DNA from: Spartobacteria bacterium
Lineage (GTDB): Bacteria > Verrucomicrobiota > Verrucomicrobiia > Chthoniobacterales > UBA10450
Length of the DNA stretch: 21,657 bases
Assembly: GCA_021324035.1 (NCBI GenBank)
Contig: JAJPJU010000268.1
Coordinates: forward strand, 1 to 21,657
Direction of reading: 5' to 3'
Below are positions 8,245 through 17,213 of the stretch, piece by piece. The position numbers and the translations under genes were made by a program. The notes under the pieces are model-generated. The model made no database searches. It saw nothing but the letters and a program-made list of their open reading frames with translations, and was not told the origin of the DNA. The stretch's first letter is position 1, and every line of letters begins with the position of its first letter.

Positions 8245-9579
8245 TTATCTTGGCAATCGCAGCACTGCTTCCGCACCGGTCCGATCGTCCCGATTCGTCA
8301 GACTCAACGTTCCGCCATGTGCTTCGGCGATTTGCCGGCTCAAAGTGAGCCCGATTCCAGATCCCTCCGGTTTGGTGGTGAAGAACGGAACGAAAAGATT
8401 CGTCGGGTTCATAATCCCGGTGCCCTCATCGCGCACAATGACTTCGGTCCAATCATCCGATTCGCGCCATCGGATCTCGACGTGCCCGCTGGTTTCTAGC
8501 GTCGCGTCAACTGCGTTATGCACAAGATTGATCAGGACCTGTTCGATCTGCGCCGCGTCTGCCCGGATTTGCAGCCTGGCCCCTGGAACGACCTGAACTT
8601 TCAACCGCGGCTCCAAATTCGCCACTCGCTGCACCAGCTCCCCGAGATCGACATCTTCCATTTGCGGCGGCGGAAGTTTGGCCAGGCGGGTGTAGCCTTG
8701 CATAAACCGGCTTAACGAATCGGCGCGCGACGCAATCGATTTCAATCCGCTCTCCGCGTCTTCTTTCCAGTCCTGCGGCATCGGTTGGCGCCGAAGAAGA
8801 GTTTCCAAACTGCCGGCCAGGGATTTGATTGGCGCGAGCGAGTTGTTCATTTCATGACCAAGGACCCGCACGATTCGTTGCCAGGCGCGGCGTTCTTCTT
8901 CGCGCAAGGTTCGGCTCAAATCGGTCAGCACCAGCAAATCATGCGGCAAACCGTGTTCGCGAAACGTACTTCGGCCAACTCGCCAACGCCCGGTCCCGCC
9001 GGGAAACGAAAGTGTCAGCGGCTCGTCGGCCGAGACGTCGAAACACCCGGCCAGTCCCAGTTGATCGGCCCGCCGGCCTAACAATTTGTCGATCGGCCGA
9101 CCGAGCAAATCTTCACCCGCGCGATTCAGCAGCCGTAAACGCCGATCAGGATCGAACGTGAATACCGCCACATTGATTTCAGCCATGATTGTGCGCAGCA
9201 GCGCAGTCGCCTCGAATGCGCCGAGACGCTGCACCCGCAAAGTCTCGCCAAGTGTGTTTACTTCGAGCAACACTTCGCCAAGCGCGTCATCGGCCCGCGC
9301 GCCGCGGGCGCGAATCGAGTAATCGCCCTCGCGCAAGGCCGCCAGCAGGTTGCTCATCGTTTGCAGCGGATGAATGACGTGATCCCGCGCCGCCGAGATG
9401 AACGCCCCGACAGAGATCAAAATTACCAGCGTGATCGTCCACTGCACTTTGCCGCTGTAATTCCCGAACCACAGAATCAGCATCAAAGTCACGATCGCCG
9501 GCCCGACTGCGCCCAGAATCAGCCATGTCAATTTGCCCTGATGCGAAAACCGATATCGATCTTTCGGTTTACGCGCCAT
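8245..9579 (-). CDS. NtrY-like sensor histidine kinase (HAMP-PAS-HisKA-HATPase)
   Basis: A 444-aa membrane-bound sensor kinase. It has two membrane segments (about 18-38 and 46-63) with almost no periplasmic loop between them, a HAMP-like linker (about 65-118) and a PAS-like domain (about 125-220). The H-box is GHEMNNSLAPI with H242 as phospho-acceptor, the N-box is NLVHNAVDA (N355 the Mg/ATP residue), G1 is DEGTGI (384-389), the F-box FVPFFTTK, and G2 is GSGIGLTLS (406-414). The HExNN H-box places it with NtrB/NtrY kinases that partner sigma-54 activators. ATG at 9579 is chosen because the longer open frame to 9750 reads through a hairpin-rich repeat and adds no membrane or domain content. 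With such a short sensor loop it probably reads a membrane or cytoplasmic signal. Its partner is the regulator at 9751-11097. Confidence 0.93.
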   Translation of the reverse strand: MARKPKDRYRFSHQGKLTWLILGAVGPAIVTLMLILWFGNYSGKVQWTITLVILISVGAFISAARDHVIHPLQTMSNLLAALREGDYSIRARGARADDALGEVLLEVNTLGETLRVQRLGAFEATALLRTIMAEINVAVFTFDPDRRLRLLNRAGEDLLGRPIDKLLGRRADQLGLAGCFDVSADEPLTLSFPGGTGRWRVGRSTFREHGLPHDLLVLTDLSRTLREEERRAWQRIVRVLGHEMNNSLAPIKSLAGSLETLLRRQPMPQDWKEDAESGLKSIASRADSLSRFMQGYTRLAKLPPPQMEDVDLGELVQRVANLEPRLKVQVVPGARLQIRADAAQIEQVLINLVHNAVDATLETSGHVEIRWRESDDWTEVIVRDEGTGIMNPTNLFVPFFTTKPEGSGIGLTLSRQIAEAHGGTLSLTNRDDRTGAEAVLRLPR

Positions 9580-9603
9580 CAACGTTGGCCCTGCATTCCG
9601 GGT

Positions 9604-9741
9604 AACGCGCGCGTCTCGCGCGTTGGTTTTGGCGTCTCGCCAAAACAATCTTCCTCCGAATTTTGTAAAATAACCAGCGCCACCGAACTTAGAAAAGTTC
9701 GTGATCGCGAGGACGCGATCACCAGCACGCGAGACGCGTGC
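9604..9741. repeat. Block of six consecutive hairpins between regulator and kinase genes
   Basis: Within the 171-bp gap there are six back-to-back stem-loops: 9604-9624 (8-bp stem), 9627-9645 (8-bp stem, loop TCT), 9660-9671 (about 5-bp A/T stem), 9684-9701 (7-bp stem), 9701-9722 (9-bp stem, loop AGGA) and 9725-9741 (7-bp stem, loop AGA). Three share the core GCGTCTCGC (or its complement) but have unrelated outer arms that still pair. The block is transcribed between two genes of one operon and may act as a processing or partial termination site. It looks like a dispersed REP-type element. Confidence 0.8.
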
Positions 9742-9750
9742 GCCACCCAA

Positions 9751-11097
<1,347 letters not shown>

Positions 11098-11159
11098 GCG
11101 TTAACTGTTCACTCGCGAACGCCTTCGGAGTCAACCGCGAATCTTTTGGTTTTGAACAA

Positions 11160-11190
11160 ACAACAAAGGCGCGGCTTTGGGGCCGCGCCT
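11160..11190 (-). terminator. Intrinsic terminator of the Hsp20-like gene
   Basis: AGGCGCGGC (11167-11175) and GCCGCGCCT (11182-11190) form a perfect 9-bp GC-rich stem with a 6-nt loop. On the minus strand it is followed by the T-rich tract TTTGTTGTTTGTTC. It lies 28 bp past the Hsp20-like stop codon and separates that gene from the regulator gene. Confidence 0.85.
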
Positions 11191-11217
11191 GTACTCAGCT
11201 GCTAATATTGAGTATTA

Positions 11218-11886
11218 CTAGGTTGTTGAGTTACTGTTGTTGTTCGTGTTGGCGTTTGCCTTCGGAATCGTGATCACAATTTCGTGACCCTTGCGGTCGA
11301 CCTTCATCTGATCTGACTTCACCGGTTCGGGTAACGTGATGACCTGCTCGTATTCTCCCAGCTGGGTGATGCTCGCACTGCCGTTCTGCGTGTTTTTGGT
11401 CTGCTGCTTTTGTTGTTTCACGCTCACATGCAGCATCTGGTCGTTGTCGATCTTAACGTTCACATCCGACGGATTCACGTCGGGCAAATACGCGTGCAGC
11501 TCGTAGTGATCCTTCCGATCGCGTAAATCGAATGACGAGGAGTAGCCGGCGTCCGGCTGTAAAAAATTCGCGCCTTGATTGAACGAGAATTTCTCGCTCG
11601 CATCGCGAATTGCGCGATCGATCTGCTCCTGCATCCGCTCGAAATCGAGAAACGGATTCCAATTCTTGTCGATCAGCAACGGCACGTCGTCTTTGGCTTG
11701 ATCTGACCCGTTGGTGTTTGTGTCGGACTTCGTGGTGCTCGACGCCGTCGCTGGTGTCGACGATGCCGGCGCGGTTTTGGCATGGGACGTTTGGATTCCC
11801 CAAACACCGATCCCAATTCCGACTACGAGGCCAACGATCAAGGTCACGATCCCAACGATCGTGCTTCGCCGTTTTATCATGTCCAT
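11218..11886 (-). CDS. Membrane-anchored Hsp20/alpha-crystallin-domain protein
   Basis: A 222-aa small heat shock-like protein with an unusual N-terminus. Residues 8-31 form a hydrophobic, Gly-rich membrane segment after a KRR motif, then a Ser/Thr/Asn/Ala-rich linker (about 35-65). A helical region with NPFLDFERMQEQIDRAI (77-93) precedes the alpha-crystallin domain (about 115-208), which has YELHAYLPDVNPSDVNVKID and ends in IVITIPKA. An Asn-rich tail closes it. Ordinary bacterial Hsp20 proteins are cytoplasmic and about 140-160 aa. This one should hold the chaperone domain on the periplasmic side (or tether it to the membrane), protecting envelope proteins. ATG at 11886 has GGAGG 7 nt upstream. 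It is a single-gene unit with its own terminator at 11160-11190. Confidence 0.88.
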   Translation of the reverse strand: MDMIKRRSTIVGIVTLIVGLVVGIGIGVWGIQTSHAKTAPASSTPATASSTTKSDTNTNGSDQAKDDVPLLIDKNWNPFLDFERMQEQIDRAIRDASEKFSFNQGANFLQPDAGYSSSFDLRDRKDHYELHAYLPDVNPSDVNVKIDNDQMLHVSVKQQKQQTKNTQNGSASITQLGEYEQVITLPEPVKSDQMKVDRKGHEIVITIPKANANTNNNSNSTT

Positions 11887-11979
11887 TGTCTCACCTCCCT
11901 CTGCCGCTGATGCGGCCCCTTAATTATTTGGACCGCGAACCGCCGGCCTGATCGGGGCGGCGGCATCGCGAAAAATTTT

Positions 11980-11997
11980 CCTGTTAGTACTGACAGG
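11980..11997. promoter_or_regulatory. 18-bp near-palindrome, candidate operator upstream of the Hsp20-like gene
   Basis: CCTGTTAGTACTGACAGG is symmetric at 16 of 18 positions around AGTACT. It lies about 95 bp upstream of the Hsp20-like start codon, in the stretch where the promoter is expected. It does not match CIRCE (TTAGCACTC-N9-GAGTGCTAA). A regulator-binding site is a reasonable guess, no more. Confidence 0.4.
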
Positions 11998-12201
11998 CGA
12001 GGCGACGAAATGTTGAAATCGCCCCCGCAATTCGGGATTTTCCTGACTATACCGGGCGAAAGATCCCTGAGATTTGCCAATAACAAGGTCGCCGCGGCTC
12101 GACCGGTCACGAAGTTCATTCGAATGGCTGATTCACCCGATGCGTCTAAATCCGCACGCTTCCCCAACTCCGTGACGAACGATAGTAAACTCAAACAACG
12201 C

Positions 12202-12233
12202 GACAGGCCCCAAACATAATTTGGGGCCGTGTC
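12202..12233 (-). terminator. Probable terminator of the Asp-box gene
   Basis: GGCCCCAAA (12206-12214) and TTTGGGGCC (12220-12228) pair perfectly around a 5-nt loop, and four more pairs form outside a single bulged base. On the minus strand it is followed by the moderately T-rich GTTGTTTGAGTTT. It lies 35 bp past the stop codon of the 1076-aa gene. Confidence 0.75.
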
Positions 12234-12267
12234 ATTTTCGGATGCGGGTTCGCTGAATCTGGAGCGA

Positions 12268-15200
12268 TCAATAAAGCAGGCGAAAATTCGCCGGCAAGGT
12301 AGCTGCGACTCCAGGTTCATCCGGATCGTTTGATGCAGAAACACTTCCGCCAGAAATCGGCAACTCGTCGTTGACCGCGACTTTGGCCGGCGGTGGAGCA
12401 ACTTCGGGTTTGCCTTTGCCTTTCAGCGACTGATTGAAGGTGGGCAAATCTTTGGCCAGGAGCTGATCGAAATCTTTGGTCACGTCGTCGAGCTCGCGTC
12501 GAAGTGTATCGATGTAAGCCAGGTGATAGTCCCCGGGCTTGCCTTCGTAGCTTAACAGCGCGCCGTAAAGTTGATCGGTGTGCTCGCGGATCCGTTCTTC
12601 ACCGGTAATCGCGCCGCCTTCGGTCGTGGCGACGATTTTCTTGCGCACCGCTTCGATTTTGCCGTCGAAATCCTTCACCGTCTTGCGCATCGGATCATTG
12701 TCCGCAAACGCCGCGCCCGATTTCGCAACTTCGCGGCGCAAAAACATGATCCGGTCCATCAACGCGCTCTCGTCGTCGAACAATGCGCGGACTTTGATGG
12801 CGGCATCGTACTGCGCCTTTTTGTCGGCCTCGGTGAACTTCGCGCGTCGATCCAATCCTATGGTGAATTTGGTCTCGTAGGTTTTTCCATTCTTGGTCAG
12901 GCGAACCGTGTATTCGCCCGGTGCAAAACGCACACCGCGCGTGCCACCGAACGCGATCTGCGCGGCTGGAGGAACCCGCGGCGGTTTTTCGCGCATGGTC
13001 CACATCACACGATTTAGACCCGGCCGTTTGCTGGCTGGAATTTCGTCCAAAACTTTACCGGTTGAATCGAGCACTTCGATTTTCAATTTCCCGTAAAGAT
13101 GACGTTCGCGTTGGTAATAATTAATGACTGCGGCGTCCGGCGGATTGTCGCCGACAAACATTGCCGCGCCGTTGGCCCAGCCGCCGCTGCCTTCGATCCT
13201 TTCCTGGACCGGACGAGCCGAAACAAATGCGACCTCCTGCGACAGGATTTCGGGAGTCAACGCGCGCCAGGGAGTGATGTCGTCAATGATCCAAATTCCG
13301 CGGCCGTGGGTCGCCAGAACAAGATCGTTGTCGCGTGATTGAATCGCGAGGTCGCGCACTGCGACTGCCGGGAAATGGCTGCCTTTGAACTGGGCCCAGT
13401 TTTTCCCCCCATCGATCGATACCCAAAGGCCAAATTCAGTTCCGAGGAACAGCAGTTCCGGCTTGACGACGTCTTCTTTGATTACCCACGCGTAGCCACG
13501 AACGGTTTTTGAATCGTTAGGCGTAACCAGCGGCATCCAGGTCTTGCCGTAATCGCTGGTTTTGAAAACGTACGGCGCCATGTCGCCAAATGTGTGCCGA
13601 TCGAATGTCGCGTAAGCCGTGCCCGCGTCGTAGTTGCTCGCCTGGACCCAGCTGACCCACGAGTTCTTCGGCAGATTTGGAACGTTCGCGACCACGTTGC
13701 TCCAGGTTTTTCCGCTATCGCGGGTGATCTGAAGATTTCCGTCATCGGTTCCGACCCAAATCAGGTTCTTGTCCTTGGGCGATTCGCTGATCGAAAAAAT
13801 CGTGGTGTGCATTTCCGCCGACGAATTGTCGATCGTGACACCACCGGATTGTTCCTGCTTTTGTTTTTGCGGATCGTTGGTGGTCAGATCGGGCGAGATT
13901 CGTTCCCAGCTCTGGCCATGATCGCGTGAGCGAAACAAAAACTGCGCGCCGATGTAGATCGTTCCCTTCTCGTTAGGCGAAAGAGCGATTGGCGTATTCC
14001 AATTCCAGCGCAGCTTCTCCTTGTAATTCGGTGTTGGCTGAATGTTGCGGGCTTCGTGCGTGTAACGATTGACCCGGCCGACGTTGCCGCCCTGATACTC
14101 GGCATAGATGTAGTCGGGATCCGCCGGATCGGGAAACATCCAAAATCCGTCGCCGTTGTACATGTTTTCCCACTGATGATTGGTGATGCCGCCCGGATAT
14201 TCCGACGGCGCAACCCACGCGGCATTATCCTGCAATCCGCCGTAAACCCGGAACGGATCCGCATCGTCAACGCTCACGTGATAGAACTGCGACACTGGCA
14301 AATTCTCGGCCTTCCACCATTTGCTGCCGCCGTTGTAGGAATACCACATCCCGCCGTCGTCCCCGCTGAACACGGTTTGCGGATTAGTCGCGTCGATCCA
14401 GACATCGTGCACATCTCCGTGCGCACCGTTGAAACCGCCGATCGTCGAGAAACTTTTCCCGGCGTCGTCGCTCATAATCAAAGCGCCGTCGGTCTTGAAC
14501 AGACGGTCCGGATTTTTTGGATCGACGATCAGGTTCGCGAAATAAAACGGATGCCAAACCATCCATTGACTCTTGTCGCGTTGTTCCCAGGTCGCGCCGC
14601 CGTCATCGGAGACAAACAGCGCGCTGTTTGGTGATTCAACGAAACAATAAACCCGCTTGGCGTTGGACGGTGCGATTGCGACCGCCAGCCGGCCGTACGG
14701 TTTCTTCGGAAAACCTTTGTTCTTTTCCGGCGTGATTTCGGTCCAGGTGTTGCCGCCATCGGCCGAGCGAAATAATCCGCTCGCAGATGGTTTGTCAGGG
14801 CCTTCCCCGCCGGAACGATATTCCCAGCCCTTGCGCCGGAAATCCCACATGCATGCGAACATTGTCTCCGGATTCGCCGGATCGATCGCCAGATCGGTGC
14901 AACCGGTGGAAAGATTCGCGCCTTTGAGGACCTGGCTCCAGGTTTTGCCTCCGTCAGTCGTTTTGTAGAGACCGCGATCCGGCGAATCGCTCCACAACGC
15001 GCCGGGAACAGCAGCGTAAACGGTGTCGCTGTTAGCCGGGCTGACCCGGATCTTCGCGATGCGCTCGGATTTGTTCAGTCCAGCTTTCGTCCAGGTTTCA
15101 CCGCCGTCGGTCGATTTGTAAATGCCGTCGCCAATGGAAACACTGTTGCGGGTCCACGATTCACCGGTGCCGACCCATACGTTCTTCGAATTTTTTGGAT

Positions 15201-15498
15201 CAAGTGCGAGCGCACCAATTGACTGCACGGCCTGCTCGTCGAATACCGGACGGTAACGGGTTCCCTGATCGTCCGATTTCCAAACGCCGCCGCTGGCCGC
15301 GCCAACAAACAATGTGATTTTCCCGGATGGCTCGCGCGTTCCGGCGATCGCCGAAATTCGGCCGCTCATCGCCGCGGAACCGATGTTGCGGGCGCCAAGG
15401 CCGGAGATTGTTGCCGAGTTAAACGGTGGTGAAGCTGGTGGTTGAGCGAACGCCGAAGCGCAAAACGCAGTGACTGCAAAAAGTTTTAGGAAACGCAT
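12268..15498 (-). CDS. Exported Asp-box / VPS10-sortilin-like beta-propeller protein (BNR repeats)
   Basis: A 1076-aa exported protein. It begins with a signal peptide (cleavage near residue 18, after CASAFA). From about residue 70 to 700 it carries roughly ten Asp-box motifs of the type SxDxGxxW, for example KSDDQGTRY (74-82), KSTDGGETW, KTTDGGKTW, RSADGGNTW, VSDDGGATW and VSIDGGKNW, which mark blades of one or two beta-propellers as in VPS10/sortilin-like proteins. After a beta-rich linker the C-terminal part (about 880-1030) is charged and helical. The family is widespread in Acidobacteria, Verrucomicrobia and Bacteroidetes and has no settled function; catalytic glycosidase activity should not be assumed from Asp boxes. 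The gene begins 9 bp after the stop of the LolA-like gene, so the two form an operon. Confidence 0.92.
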   Translation of the reverse strand: MRFLKLFAVTAFCASAFAQPPASPPFNSATISGLGARNIGSAAMSGRISAIAGTREPSGKITLFVGAASGGVWKSDDQGTRYRPVFDEQAVQSIGALALDPKNSKNVWVGTGESWTRNSVSIGDGIYKSTDGGETWTKAGLNKSERIAKIRVSPANSDTVYAAVPGALWSDSPDRGLYKTTDGGKTWSQVLKGANLSTGCTDLAIDPANPETMFACMWDFRRKGWEYRSGGEGPDKPSASGLFRSADGGNTWTEITPEKNKGFPKKPYGRLAVAIAPSNAKRVYCFVESPNSALFVSDDGGATWEQRDKSQWMVWHPFYFANLIVDPKNPDRLFKTDGALIMSDDAGKSFSTIGGFNGAHGDVHDVWIDATNPQTVFSGDDGGMWYSYNGGSKWWKAENLPVSQFYHVSVDDADPFRVYGGLQDNAAWVAPSEYPGGITNHQWENMYNGDGFWMFPDPADPDYIYAEYQGGNVGRVNRYTHEARNIQPTPNYKEKLRWNWNTPIALSPNEKGTIYIGAQFLFRSRDHGQSWERISPDLTTNDPQKQKQEQSGGVTIDNSSAEMHTTIFSISESPKDKNLIWVGTDDGNLQITRDSGKTWSNVVANVPNLPKNSWVSWVQASNYDAGTAYATFDRHTFGDMAPYVFKTSDYGKTWMPLVTPNDSKTVRGYAWVIKEDVVKPELLFLGTEFGLWVSIDGGKNWAQFKGSHFPAVAVRDLAIQSRDNDLVLATHGRGIWIIDDITPWRALTPEILSQEVAFVSARPVQERIEGSGGWANGAAMFVGDNPPDAAVINYYQRERHLYGKLKIEVLDSTGKVLDEIPASKRPGLNRVMWTMREKPPRVPPAAQIAFGGTRGVRFAPGEYTVRLTKNGKTYETKFTIGLDRRAKFTEADKKAQYDAAIKVRALFDDESALMDRIMFLRREVAKSGAAFADNDPMRKTVKDFDGKIEAVRKKIVATTEGGAITGEERIREHTDQLYGALLSYEGKPGDYHLAYIDTLRRELDDVTKDFDQLLAKDLPTFNQSLKGKGKPEVAPPPAKVAVNDELPISGGSVSASNDPDEPGVAATLPANFRLLY

Positions 15499-15507
15499 GA
15501 GAGTGAA

Positions 15508-16269
15508 TTATTTGGCTGGAGTTGTTGGAAAATGAAAGGACGCATCGTCGACCGGCACATTGCCTTCGGCCTTGTCGATGATGATTTTCTGTTTGTCGGA
15601 GTCGCCTTTGCCGCCGGCCTCGACTGAGGTCGGCACAAACACGCCGTTGATTTTTTCGTAATCGCCCAAATCGGTTTCAGTTTCGATCAGCGCGCCTTGC
15701 TGAACGCGCTGGGTCAAAATCCGAATCTCGAGAAAATGATCGGGATCCAGATAAACAAAATTCACGTCGCCATTCTTGCGCGTGACCTTGATTTTGTAAG
15801 CGTCGGTCCCGTCAACATCTTCCCGGCCGACATACTCGATCGTGCTGCCTTTTTCCTTCCAATCGACGAGCGGTCCGTCCATCTCCGCGTCTTCCATTAA
15901 GGCTTTCACGTCGTCGGCCGACATTCGTTCGGGATCTTTGCGGCCCTGGAACGGCGAAATTTGCCAGCCGTCCTTTCCATCGAACGCCTGCACCGCGGTC
16001 ATTCCCTGCAACGTCGCTTCAGTGCGAACTTCGAGGGGACGCTTTTTGACCTGAGTGTAAGCAAGTTGGATTTTCCCTTCGTTGACCAGCAGTTTGCCGG
16101 TGCGTCGAAGTGATTGCAGGGCGTGCACAGCCTGGGTGCCGCCTTTCGCTTCCACATTTTTGGCGACCAATTCATCCAGAGTTGGAGCGGTTGCCGGCAT
16201 TTCCTGAGTGAATGCGGCAGGCGCGATGAGCGCCGCCGCCACGAGCGTGAGTGCGAGACGTAATAGCAT
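15508..16269 (-). CDS. LolA-like outer-membrane lipoprotein-sorting-type exported protein
   Basis: A 253-aa exported protein with an N-terminal signal peptide (about 1-21, LLRLALTLVAAALIAPAAFTQ). The mature part starts with a helix (TLDELVAKNVEAKGGTQAVHALQSLRRTGKL) followed by beta-strand-rich sequence, including VQAFDGKDGWQISPF, YKIKVTRKNGDVNFVYLDPDHFLEIRI and DYEKINGVFVPTSVEAGG. This arrangement is typical of the LolA/LppX half-barrel fold used to carry or sense lipids and lipoproteins. ATG at 16269 is chosen over an upstream in-frame TTG at 16344, because the upstream stretch contains a sigma-54-type promoter and adds a non-signal sequence. It has no strong ribosome binding site. The gene is co-transcribed with the Asp-box protein gene. 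The exact role is unknown. Confidence 0.86.
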   Translation of the reverse strand: MLLRLALTLVAAALIAPAAFTQEMPATAPTLDELVAKNVEAKGGTQAVHALQSLRRTGKLLVNEGKIQLAYTQVKKRPLEVRTEATLQGMTAVQAFDGKDGWQISPFQGRKDPERMSADDVKALMEDAEMDGPLVDWKEKGSTIEYVGREDVDGTDAYKIKVTRKNGDVNFVYLDPDHFLEIRILTQRVQQGALIETETDLGDYEKINGVFVPTSVEAGGKGDSDKQKIIIDKAEGNVPVDDASFHFPTTPAK

Positions 16270-16321
16270 GATTGTAAGGTTGAAGACAAATGGGCAGACG
16301 AGTGCCCGCGTCAAATCGGTA

Positions 16322-16337
16322 TGCAAACGATATGCCA
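16322..16337 (-). promoter_or_regulatory. Sigma-54-type promoter for the LolA-like/Asp-box unit
   Basis: On the minus strand TGGCATATCGTTTGCA has both conserved half-elements (TGGCA and TTGCA) with exact GG-N10-GC spacing (GG 16336-16335, GC 16324-16323). The predicted start near 16312 leaves a leader of about 43 nt before ATG 16269. It is less close to consensus than the efflux promoter, but it is correctly placed and oriented. Confidence 0.62.
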
Positions 16338-16458
16338 CGAGCAACGTCTCAGATGCAAGCCTTAGTCAGTCAGAGTGTTATGCCATGACGATTTTTTGCG
16401 ACAAGTTTGTAGTCGTCCCGCAAATGGGATTTATCTGTTCGTTTTCGGAACAAAAATT

Positions 16459-16469
16459 CGACTAAGTCG
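16459..16469. promoter_or_regulatory. CGACTAAGTCG palindrome, candidate activator site of the second sigma-54-type promoter
   Basis: The 11-bp palindrome contains both octamers found in the dyad at 8076-8102 (CGACTAAG and CTAAGTCG), here overlapping. It is about 150 bp upstream of the predicted start at 16312, a normal distance for an NtrC-type activator. It overlaps the stop codon of the CPBP gene. A further partial half-site, CTTAGTC, lies at 16361-16367. Confidence 0.4.
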
Positions 16470-17145
16470 GGAGCACGCCTGATTGCTGAAATCCCGGATA
16501 CCACCCGAGATAAATCAGCAACACGTCGACGGTGTCCTGAATGCCGTGTGCGATAATCGGCGCCCACAAATTTCGGCCGGTGCCAAAATAAAGCGCGGCC
16601 AGAATCGCGCCGTCGATAATGTTTTCGGTAACTCCAGTCGGGCCCTGATGGAAATGGGCAAAACCGAAGAGCAACGTTACGAGAATCGCCGACACGATCC
16701 ACCCAGTTGTCGATCGCCCTAAGAAATCGGTGCAGCGATTGAGCAAATACCCGCGATAAACAGTCTCTTCACCAAATGCTGCCAAAACCCAGGCCAGAAC
16801 AATTCCCAAAACAAGCAGCGGGGTATTTCCGACGAGCCGTTGATATTCATGCAGATCCGGCCCCTGATTAAAAAGCCTGGTCAACAATGGTTGCGTCGCA
16901 AACAGTTCGAGCGCTTCCATCGCGATGCCGGCGACAACACCAATGATGAGAATCTTCAATAGTGGATCGGGCGCCGGTGCTCGCAGACCGACGTCTCTCC
17001 AATGCAAACCGCGGATTCGGATCGAAATCCATCCGAGCAGAAAGAGATAAGGAACCTTGCTGACCGGAAGGAGGCCGATGTAATCGAGATGGAAAACCGT
17101 CGCGATTACGAGGATCTCGATTACGAAAAGGATCTTCGCCCGCAT
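16462..17145 (-). CDS. CPBP-family intramembrane metalloprotease (CAAX/Abi-like)
   Basis: A 227-aa polytopic membrane protein with the three CPBP motifs. EETVYRG at 126-132 gives the EExxxR signature (E126, E127, R131). FAHFHQG at 162-168 gives the FxxxH motif (H166). HGIQD at 200-204 is the third, with Asp where Asn is common. Roughly six to seven hydrophobic segments are visible. Such proteins are intramembrane glutamate-type endopeptidases related to eukaryotic Rce1; bacterial roles include bacteriocin immunity and processing of membrane proteins, and the target here cannot be deduced. The start ATG (17145) lies in a 16-bp palindrome (17143-17158) with AAGG directly abutting it, so the translation signal is unusual; no better in-frame start was seen. 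Confidence 0.9.
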   Translation of the reverse strand: MRAKILFVIEILVIATVFHLDYIGLLPVSKVPYLFLLGWISIRIRGLHWRDVGLRAPAPDPLLKILIIGVVAGIAMEALELFATQPLLTRLFNQGPDLHEYQRLVGNTPLLVLGIVLAWVLAAFGEETVYRGYLLNRCTDFLGRSTTGWIVSAILVTLLFGFAHFHQGPTGVTENIIDGAILAALYFGTGRNLWAPIIAHGIQDTVDVLLIYLGWYPGFQQSGVLPT

Positions 17146-17183
17146 CCTTCAAAGGATGAAGGATACAAGCAGAAGGATGAAAG
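17143..17183. repeat. AAGGATGAAGGAT repeat, left copy
   Basis: It contains the palindrome CATCCTT-CA-AAGGATG (17143-17158) and repeated AAGGATGAA units. The 14-mer at 17151-17164 (AAAGGATGAAGGAT) recurs in inverted orientation at 17626-17639. It covers the start codon of the CPBP gene. Confidence 0.75.
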
Positions 17184-17213
17184 CAGATAATCCGGTCTTA
17201 GACCGTTGGTAAC

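Larger units (their letters stand above)
11887..12267. other. 381-bp intergenic region upstream of the Hsp20-like gene
   Basis: No convincing gene is seen here. The region holds the Hsp20 ribosome binding site (GGAGGTGA on the minus strand, 11891-11898), a small GC hairpin just before it (11903-11916), an 18-bp near-palindrome at 11980-11997, and the terminator of the large Asp-box gene at 12202-12233. Short open frames (for example 69 aa on the plus strand at 12010-12219) lack ribosome binding sites and recognisable content. The Hsp20 promoter must lie here, but I could not identify clear -35/-10 boxes. Confidence 0.6.

Noticed and set aside
9580..9750. N-terminal 57-residue extension of the sensor kinase back to 9750
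   Set aside because: The extension is a translation of the hairpin repeat block (the same stretch is open in several frames), has no domain content, and would begin exactly at the regulator's stop. ATG 9579 directly precedes the membrane segments.
11887..11916. RNA thermometer (ROSE-type) in the Hsp20-like leader
   Set aside because: A small GC hairpin precedes the GGAGG site, but I found no leader segment that pairs with the ribosome binding site itself.
11877..12401. 174-aa minus-strand open frame between the Hsp20-like and Asp-box genes
   Set aside because: It overlaps the end of the Asp-box gene in another frame, spans its terminator hairpin and the Hsp20 leader, and shows no domain or ribosome binding site.
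16270..16344. 25-residue extension of the LolA-like protein from a TTG at 16344
   Set aside because: It would place a non-signal sequence before a good signal peptide and overlaps the sigma-54-type promoter at 16322-16337.
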